From: DASVLX01 sp035552275
GTDB lineage: Bacteria; Actinomycetota; Actinomycetes; Mycobacteriales; Pseudonocardiaceae
Length of the DNA stretch: 9,731 nucleotides
Assembly (NCBI GenBank): GCA_035552275.1
Contig: DASZLR010000035.1
Location: 1-9,731, forward strand
Direction: 5' to 3'
Below, piece after piece: positions 5,060 to 9,731 of this stretch. The notes beneath the pieces were generated by a model. It did no database searches, was not told where the DNA came from, and saw only the letters and a list, made by a program, of their open reading frames with translations. Both the position numbers and the translations under genes were made by a program. The stretch's first letter is position 1. Every line of letters starts with the position of its first letter.

Positions 5060-5911
5060 GTGCCCATCTCCGTCTCCTCGGCCCTCTCCGATCAGGGGGT
5101 GGTCGCCGGCGGCAAAGTCGATGACTTGCGCAAGCCGGGCCGCTACCTGATCAGCTCCGCGCTCGCCGGCGCCTACATCGGCGTCGCGGTCGTGCTGCTG
5201 TTCTCGGTCTCCGGCCCGCTGCTGGCCGCTTCCTCGCCGTGGACCAAGCTGATCCAGGGCCTCGTCTTCGGCATCGCCCTGACCCTCGTCGTGTTCGCCG
5301 GTTCCGAGCTGTCCACCGGCAACATGATGACCGCGGTGCAGGGGGTGTTCACCAAGGACAACGGCATCACCGGCGCGATCGCGGTGATCCTCGGCTCCTT
5401 CGTCGGCAACCTGATCGGCTCCTACGTGTTCGCCTGGCTGGTGTACGAGAGCGGCGTGCTTGCCGTCGGTGGCACCCCGGGCCACGTCGCACCCGGTGTC
5501 GCGATCGTGACCAGCGTCGTCAAGGCCAAGGCCGCCGAATCGGTGTCGGCGCTGTTCTTCCGCGGCATCCTGTGTAACTTCCTGGTCTGCCTGGCGGTGT
5601 GGATGTCCGCACGCACCAAGTCCGACGGCGCCAAGCTGGCGCTGATCTTCTGGTGCCTGCTCGCCTTCATCAGCTCGGGCTTCGAGCACGTCGTCGCCAA
5701 CATGACCATCTTCTCGCTCGGCCTGTTCGAACACGTGAAGGGGATCGGCGTCGGCAGCTTCGCCAGGAACCTGTTGTGGGTCGGCCTGGGCAACCTGGTC
5801 GGCGGCGGGCTTCTGGTCGGCGCCACGTATGGCGTCCTCGGCAAGACCAAGCAGACCTCGACGCCGGCCCCCGCGCCGGTCGACGAGGACGCCATCAGCG
5901 TTCCGGCCTGA
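5060..5911 (+). CDS. Formate/nitrite transporter (FNT) family membrane channel
   Basis: The 283-residue protein has about six membrane segments (roughly residues 28-52, 64-83, 103-128, 163-183, 191-215, 233-259), as expected for the pentameric FocA/NirC/FdhC family. The first signature is AGSELSTGNMM (80-90), the omega-loop with Thr86 in place of the FocA Thr91. The second is SSGFEHVVANM (205-215) with the conserved pore histidine His210. The soluble N-terminus is short, and the C-terminal tail is proline/alanine-rich and acidic. It would move formate, nitrite or a similar small monovalent anion across the cytoplasmic membrane. Which one cannot be decided: no formate dehydrogenase, pyruvate formate-lyase or nitrite reductase gene is nearby. 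The GTG start at 5060 is supported by GGAGGA 6 nt upstream and by the N-terminal length typical of the family. It is the same strand as the CHAT gene but 104 bp away. Confidence 0.93.
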   Translation: MPISVSSALSDQGVVAGGKVDDLRKPGRYLISSALAGAYIGVAVVLLFSVSGPLLAASSPWTKLIQGLVFGIALTLVVFAGSELSTGNMMTAVQGVFTKDNGITGAIAVILGSFVGNLIGSYVFAWLVYESGVLAVGGTPGHVAPGVAIVTSVVKAKAAESVSALFFRGILCNFLVCLAVWMSARTKSDGAKLALIFWCLLAFISSGFEHVVANMTIFSLGLFEHVKGIGVGSFARNLLWVGLGNLVGGGLLVGATYGVLGKTKQTSTPAPAPVDEDAISVPA

Positions 5912-5990
5912 ACCGCCCGCGAGACCCCAGGCGTGGCACGGCCTCCTCTGCTCAGGTAGCTGTTCTCGTCTGGACGGCACTGGTCACGTG

Positions 5991-6016
5991 TCGCTGATCG
6001 CTAAGCTGATCAGCGA
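5991..6016. promoter_or_regulatory. Inverted repeat and probable -10 at the TPR-CHAT start
   Basis: TCGCTGATC (5991-5999) and GATCAGCGA (6008-6016) are perfect 9-base arms around an 8-base centre; the last base is the A of the ATG. TAAGCT (6002-6007) in the centre fits a TAnnnT -10 and ends 8 nt before the ATG. No Shine-Dalgarno sequence is present, so the transcript may be leaderless and a repressor on the repeat would cover both -10 and start. A convincing -35 is missing. Alternatively the RNA hairpin could mask the start codon if transcription begins farther upstream. Confidence 0.5.
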
Positions 6017-9000
6017 TGCGTGACCAGTTGCTCGCGGCGCTGCGCGCCCGAATCGAGGCCACCACCGAAACCGGTGACACCGACCAGGTTCTCGCCGACC
6101 CGGCGGTGGCCGAAGCCGACCGGTTACTCGGCTTTCTGGCCCAGGACAACGATGTCGACGTCGAGATCATGCTGGTTGCCGGTCTGTTCCACTGGGTCCG
6201 CGGCTCCGTCCTGACCGGCGACGACGGAACCGCCGACCGGAGCAGCGCCGCCGTGCTGCTGCTGCCGCTGTACCTGAACCGGCCCGAAGTGCTGCCCGAC
6301 CCGGTGCGCGAGTCGATCACCGCGGTGCTCGCCGAGTCCGGTCCGGACGGCCAGGACCGGCGGCAATTGTTCGCCGAGGCGTGGTCGAACCTGGGCATGC
6401 TGCTGCTGGAACGGCTGATCCGGCAGGGCGAGCGGCGCAACGGCCCGGCCGCGGTCGTCCTGCTGCGCACCGCCACCGGCGCACTGCCGGCGGACCATCC
6501 GTCCCGTCCACTGGTGCTGTGCAATCTCGGCTACGCGCTGATGATCGGCGACACCGACGAGGACGGCGCGCCACGCGACGTGGACGAGGGCGTCGTGGTG
6601 CTGCGCGAGGCGTTCGCCGGCACGCCGGTCGGCCACCCGAACTACACCCGCTGCGCGAACGGTCTCGCGCTTGTGTTGCGCGCCAAGGCATCGCAGACCC
6701 AGGACGGGCCGCTGCTGATCGAGGCGATCGAGCTGTTCCGCACCGCGGTCGCGCACGCCACGGAGTTGGACCAGAACCTGCCGCGCATCCTGCACGACTT
6801 CGCGCTGTCGCTGCTGGTCTGGGCGGAGAGCGGGCCGGGACCCAATCCGGACGCGATCCGAGAGGCCATCGCGGCGTTGGAACGGTCGCTGACGCTGACG
6901 TCGCAGGAGGACCCCGAGTTCGGCGAGCGGTGGACCATGCTCAGCCGGGCGCAGTTGGCGCGGGTCACCCACGAGGCCCGCGCCCGGGAACCCGAACCGG
7001 CGGACGAGTTCGGCAGGCCCTTCGAGGACGCGATGGCGCACCTGGCGTCTCCGGATGGCTCCGACGGTGGCGACAACCTTTTTGTGGCCGTTCTCCAACT
7101 GCTCAACATGGACGACGCCGAGGGCGACAGCCGGCACGCGCACCTGGTCGATTTCCAGCGGACCCTGATGCGTTATCCGCACGAAGCCAGCTTGGCGGAG
7201 GTGCAGGCGAAGGCGCTCGAAACGATCATGCGGCGGTTTGACCACCTCGACCCCGCCGAGCGGCCCGAGGCGCTGCGCCGGTACCTGGAGTCGGAGAAAC
7301 CCCCGCCCGCCGAACCGGTGGATCCGGCGATCCTGGACGAGATCATCGAGCTGCACGACCGGCTGCTGCCGGAACTGGCCGACCGGACCGATCTCGAACC
7401 CGAGGTGTCGCAGGTGGTCCGGCTGACCCGCGGCCTGTTGGCGATGGCTCAGACAATGGCCTGGGGACGCGGCGTCGGCCAGGCCACGCCGGAGACCCTC
7501 GCGGAGATGCGGACGCGGTTCGCCAGTGCCATGGAATGGTTGCCGCAGCTGGAGAACATGGAAATCCGCGGCCAGAAGTTCACCGCCGAACGGATGCTGT
7601 CGGCGTCGGCGAGGGGCAGGGCGCTGCTGTCGCCGTTCGAGGTGATGGCGGTGAACGAGTCGACGGTGAAGCGATATCGGCAGCGGCTGGCCGAGCTGTC
7701 CCCGCACGATCCGGAACGACTGCTGGTGCGCGGCTATCTCGCCAACGCGCTTTTCGGGCGGTACAACATGACCTCCGAGGAGCACGTGTTCGCCGAGGCG
7801 GTCGGGCTCGTCCGGCAGGTCATCGCCGAGGCATGGCCGCCGCCGAATCCGACGATCGTGGCGTCCTGGGGAAATTCGGCGGCGTCCCGGATCCAGCGGA
7901 TGGGACTGGGCAAGGTGCCGCTGGACCCGACCGGTGATCAGCGGAGCACCGGATCGGCCACCGTCGCGCTCACCTCGCAGTCGGTCGCCGACGCGGTAGC
8001 CGTGGGCGATGGTGTGGACGCGTTGGAGTCGCTGGAAGAGGGCCGGGCGCTGATGCTGTCCACCGCGCTGCACACCCGGCGTGAGGTGGACACCCTGCGC
8101 GCCGCCGATCCGGAGCTGGCACAGCGGTTTGTCGCGCTGCGCGACGAAATCTATGTCCTGATGAACCCTGGCATGGAGCCGCGGCCCGGCGCGCAGGAGC
8201 GGTATGTCGAGCTGGACGCGGAATGGGGCGAACTGATAGACCAGATCAAGACCCTGCCGGGCTTCGATCGGTTCCTCATGCCGGTGTCGCTGTCGGTGAA
8301 TGATCTGCTGCCGGCCGGCGCGGACGGTCCGGTGGTGACGATCAACGTCCACCCGCACCGCTGCGACGCGCTGGCGGTGCGGGCCGATGGCGTGCGGGTG
8401 ATCCCGCTACCGGATCTGGGGGCGGCCGAACTGGTCGAGCACGCCGATTCCTTCCACACCGCGATCGGCGTGCTGTCCGCGCCCGGCCGCGACCAGCGGT
8501 CCTTGGCGGTCGGCGCGGCGCAACAGGCCATCCGGGACACCCTGGGCTGGTTGTGGGATGTGCTGGCCGAGCCGGTGCTGACCGAGCTGGGTTTCAACGG
8601 GGTGCCCCCGGACGGCCGGCCCTGGCCGCGACTCTGGTGGTCGCCGACCGGACCGCTGAACTTCCTGCCGCTGCACGCGGCCGGCCATCACGACGTTTTC
8701 GGGATGGCCGTGCTGGACCGGGTCGTCTCCTCGTACACGCCGACCGTGCGAGCGTTGCTGCACAGCCGATCGCACTCCGCCGCCGCCCGGCGCACCGCGC
8801 TGGCCGTGGCGATGCCGATCACCGAAGGCCACGCCGGGCTGCCCGCGACCGCCGACGAGATCACCGCCTTCGCCGGCCGCTTCCCCGGCCGGGTGCCGCT
8901 GGTCGGGCCGACCGCGACCCGGGAGGCGGTGCTGTCCGCGCTGCCGGACGCCGCTGTCGCGCATTTCGCCTGCCACGCGTCGAGTGATCCGGCCGATCCG

Positions 9001-9381
9001 TCGGCCAGCCACCTGCTGCTGCACGACGGACCGCTGTCGCTGCGCGAGATCAGCCAACTGCACCTGGATCACGCCGAGCTGGCATACCTATCGGCGTGCG
9101 CGACCGCGCGGGGTGGGATGGGGGTGGCCGACGAGGCGATCCACATCGCGTCGGCGTTCCAGTTGGCCGGCTACGCGCAGGCCGTCGGCACGATGTGGGA
9201 GATCGAGGATCGGGTGGCGGCGCGGGTCGCCGCCGAGTTCCACCGGGAACTGTCCGAGACGATCAACGACCCGGTCCGGCCGGCGGGCGCGCATGCCCTG
9301 CACACCGTCACCCGCCGGCTGCGGACGGAACTGACCGACCGGCCGTGGCTGTGGGCCGCCTACCTGCACGCCGGCGCCTGA
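6016..9381 (+). CDS. TPR-CHAT protein: helical repeats fused to a caspase-like CHAT protease domain
   Basis: The 1121-residue protein is soluble, without signal peptide or membrane segment. Residues from about 50 to 320 contain degenerate TPR-type helical pairs of the kind common in actinobacterial CHAT proteins, for example 'HPSRPLVLCNLGYALMI', 'DVDEGVVVLREAFAG' and 'LLIEAIELFRTAVAHATEL'. A second helical region (about 400-760) ends in the stretch 'ALESLEEGRALMLSTALHTR', which usually precedes CHAT. The CHAT domain fills about 830-1121: 'WWSPTGPLNFLPLHAAG', then HFACHASSDP with catalytic His987, then YLSACATARGG with catalytic Cys1028, then 'AFQLAGYAQAVGTMWEIEDR'. Both dyad residues are present, so it should be an active cysteine protease of clan CD. 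CHAT proteins act in death or immunity pathways in several bacteria; the substrate here is unknown. Codon 37 is a rare TTA. No sensor or toxin partner is seen within the window. Confidence 0.93.
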   Translation: MRDQLLAALRARIEATTETGDTDQVLADPAVAEADRLLGFLAQDNDVDVEIMLVAGLFHWVRGSVLTGDDGTADRSSAAVLLLPLYLNRPEVLPDPVRESITAVLAESGPDGQDRRQLFAEAWSNLGMLLLERLIRQGERRNGPAAVVLLRTATGALPADHPSRPLVLCNLGYALMIGDTDEDGAPRDVDEGVVVLREAFAGTPVGHPNYTRCANGLALVLRAKASQTQDGPLLIEAIELFRTAVAHATELDQNLPRILHDFALSLLVWAESGPGPNPDAIREAIAALERSLTLTSQEDPEFGERWTMLSRAQLARVTHEARAREPEPADEFGRPFEDAMAHLASPDGSDGGDNLFVAVLQLLNMDDAEGDSRHAHLVDFQRTLMRYPHEASLAEVQAKALETIMRRFDHLDPAERPEALRRYLESEKPPPAEPVDPAILDEIIELHDRLLPELADRTDLEPEVSQVVRLTRGLLAMAQTMAWGRGVGQATPETLAEMRTRFASAMEWLPQLENMEIRGQKFTAERMLSASARGRALLSPFEVMAVNESTVKRYRQRLAELSPHDPERLLVRGYLANALFGRYNMTSEEHVFAEAVGLVRQVIAEAWPPPNPTIVASWGNSAASRIQRMGLGKVPLDPTGDQRSTGSATVALTSQSVADAVAVGDGVDALESLEEGRALMLSTALHTRREVDTLRAADPELAQRFVALRDEIYVLMNPGMEPRPGAQERYVELDAEWGELIDQIKTLPGFDRFLMPVSLSVNDLLPAGADGPVVTINVHPHRCDALAVRADGVRVIPLPDLGAAELVEHADSFHTAIGVLSAPGRDQRSLAVGAAQQAIRDTLGWLWDVLAEPVLTELGFNGVPPDGRPWPRLWWSPTGPLNFLPLHAAGHHDVFGMAVLDRVVSSYTPTVRALLHSRSHSAAARRTALAVAMPITEGHAGLPATADEITAFAGRFPGRVPLVGPTATREAVLSALPDAAVAHFACHASSDPADPSASHLLLHDGPLSLREISQLHLDHAELAYLSACATARGGMGVADEAIHIASAFQLAGYAQAVGTMWEIEDRVAARVAAEFHRELSETINDPVRPAGAHALHTVTRRLRTELTDRPWLWAAYLHAGA

Positions 9382-9731
9382 GGTCGTTCACCGCGGCGGC
9401 TGGTTCCGTGGCGGCCGCTGTTGCCACAGGTCCCGCCGCTGGAAGTGCGAGACATGGTCGGAAAACCTTCGTTCCGGAACGGCTAGTAAACTGGATGCTG
9501 TCGGCGGTCGCCACGCCGAGGGCGACGAAACTCGCGCACGATAGTGTGTCGATCACTGTGACTGTGGCCCGTTTGCCGTCGACCCGGGCGGTGGTGGTTG
9601 CCATTGCGGCTGTCGCCCCATCACAAGATCGCGACGTCGGAAATACAATGCTGGCCCAGCCTTAGGCCAGGTCGTCGTTGACTGGTAGACATAACCACAA
9701 TTCTCAGCCACCCAAATAACCTGTTGAGGGG
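9382..9731. other. 350-bp stretch to the right edge with no confident gene
   Basis: No strong terminator follows the CHAT stop. Base composition becomes clearly less GC-rich after about 9480 and especially after 9670, as expected for an intergenic or regulatory region, or a remnant. A minus-strand frame from ATG 9604 (MATTTARVDGKRATVTVIDT...) stays open for 98 codons and has fairly high third-position GC over its first 40 codons, but it lacks a ribosome-binding site, runs into the CHAT coding end, and resembles no family clearly. It could be a decayed gene. Another minus-strand frame is open from the right edge to 9553, too short and poorly biased to call. Confidence 0.4.
9470..9481. promoter_or_regulatory. 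Perfect 12-bp palindrome downstream of the CHAT gene
   Basis: CGTTCCGGAACG is a perfect palindrome 89 bp past the CHAT stop codon. It could be an operator, or a stem too short to terminate efficiently. No adjacent promoter is clear, so its role is unassigned. Confidence 0.25.

Noticed and set aside
4994..5980. 328-codon minus-strand frame opposite the FNT gene
   Set aside because: The translation is mostly Asp/Glu/Gln/Arg/His without a fold signature, and it is codon-aligned antisense of a well-supported membrane channel.
6124..8358. 744-codon open frame on the minus strand
   Set aside because: It is antisense to the TPR-CHAT gene, low in hydrophobic residues and rich in Arg/Gln/His, as typical for mirror frames of high-GC genes. 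The plus-strand frame has clear family motifs.
9395..9435. GC-rich hairpin terminator directly after the CHAT gene
   Set aside because: The GCGGCGGC and GCGGCCGC stretches look like a stem at first but do not pair over their full length, and no U-tract follows.
9096..9665. Plus-strand frame running out of the CHAT coding end to 9665
   Set aside because: The first half is an out-of-frame reading of CHAT. The remainder is Ala/Val/Thr-rich with no start or ribosome-binding site of its own.
9553..9729. Minus-strand frame open from the right edge (…VAENCGYVYQSTTTW…)
   Set aside because: Only 59 codons are visible, third-position GC is low for this genome and no family is recognised, so it is not enough for a gene call.

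Overview
The window is high-GC DNA from an actinomycete. Supporting signs are strong G/C preference at third codon positions, GTG starts, several genes without a Shine-Dalgarno sequence whose start codon lies 6-8 nt after a TAnnnT -10 box (the leaderless pattern), and a perfect actinobacterial SOS box. The gene content would suit a Mycobacteriales or Pseudonocardiales genome, but the exact genus cannot be read from the sequence. I see no tRNA, rRNA, CRISPR array or intact insertion sequence.

Layout from left to right. (a) 1-94, minus strand: the first 31 codons of a gene leaving the window, probably a DUF222/13E12-type HNH endonuclease, with a LexA (SOS) box over its promoter. (b) 166-1302: a two-gene minus-strand operon encoding a small three-helix membrane protein and, overlapping it by a GTGA junction, a TetR repressor. 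Divergent from it is an alpha/beta hydrolase (1343-2164). The divergent promoter region holds two 14-bp palindromes that are exact reverse complements of each other, placed over the -35 and the transcription start of the operon. They are the likely TetR operators. (c) 2176-4870: a minus-strand operon of a cytochrome P450 and an NmrA/SDR-type NAD(P)-binding protein, with a divergent MarR regulator. The short shared promoter region carries an imperfect 16-bp palindrome. (d) 5060-5911: a formate/nitrite transporter family channel. (e) 6016-9381: a 1121-residue protein with N-terminal helical TPR-like repeats and a C-terminal CHAT (caspase-like) protease domain with visible His987/Cys1028. A 9-bp-arm inverted repeat touches its start codon. 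(f) 9382-9731: no confident gene.

Two self-contained regulator-plus-enzyme modules (TetR/membrane protein/hydrolase and MarR/P450/SDR) stand tail-to-tail, separated by a 15-bp tandem duplication that contains both stop codons. Both look like small-molecule response or modification units. The TPR-CHAT gene is the best candidate for a biological-conflict or programmed-death effector, but no recognisable partner (gasdermin, CRISPR, NTPase or sensor) lies inside this window, so a new system is not demonstrated here. The right edge is where such a partner would need to be sought.
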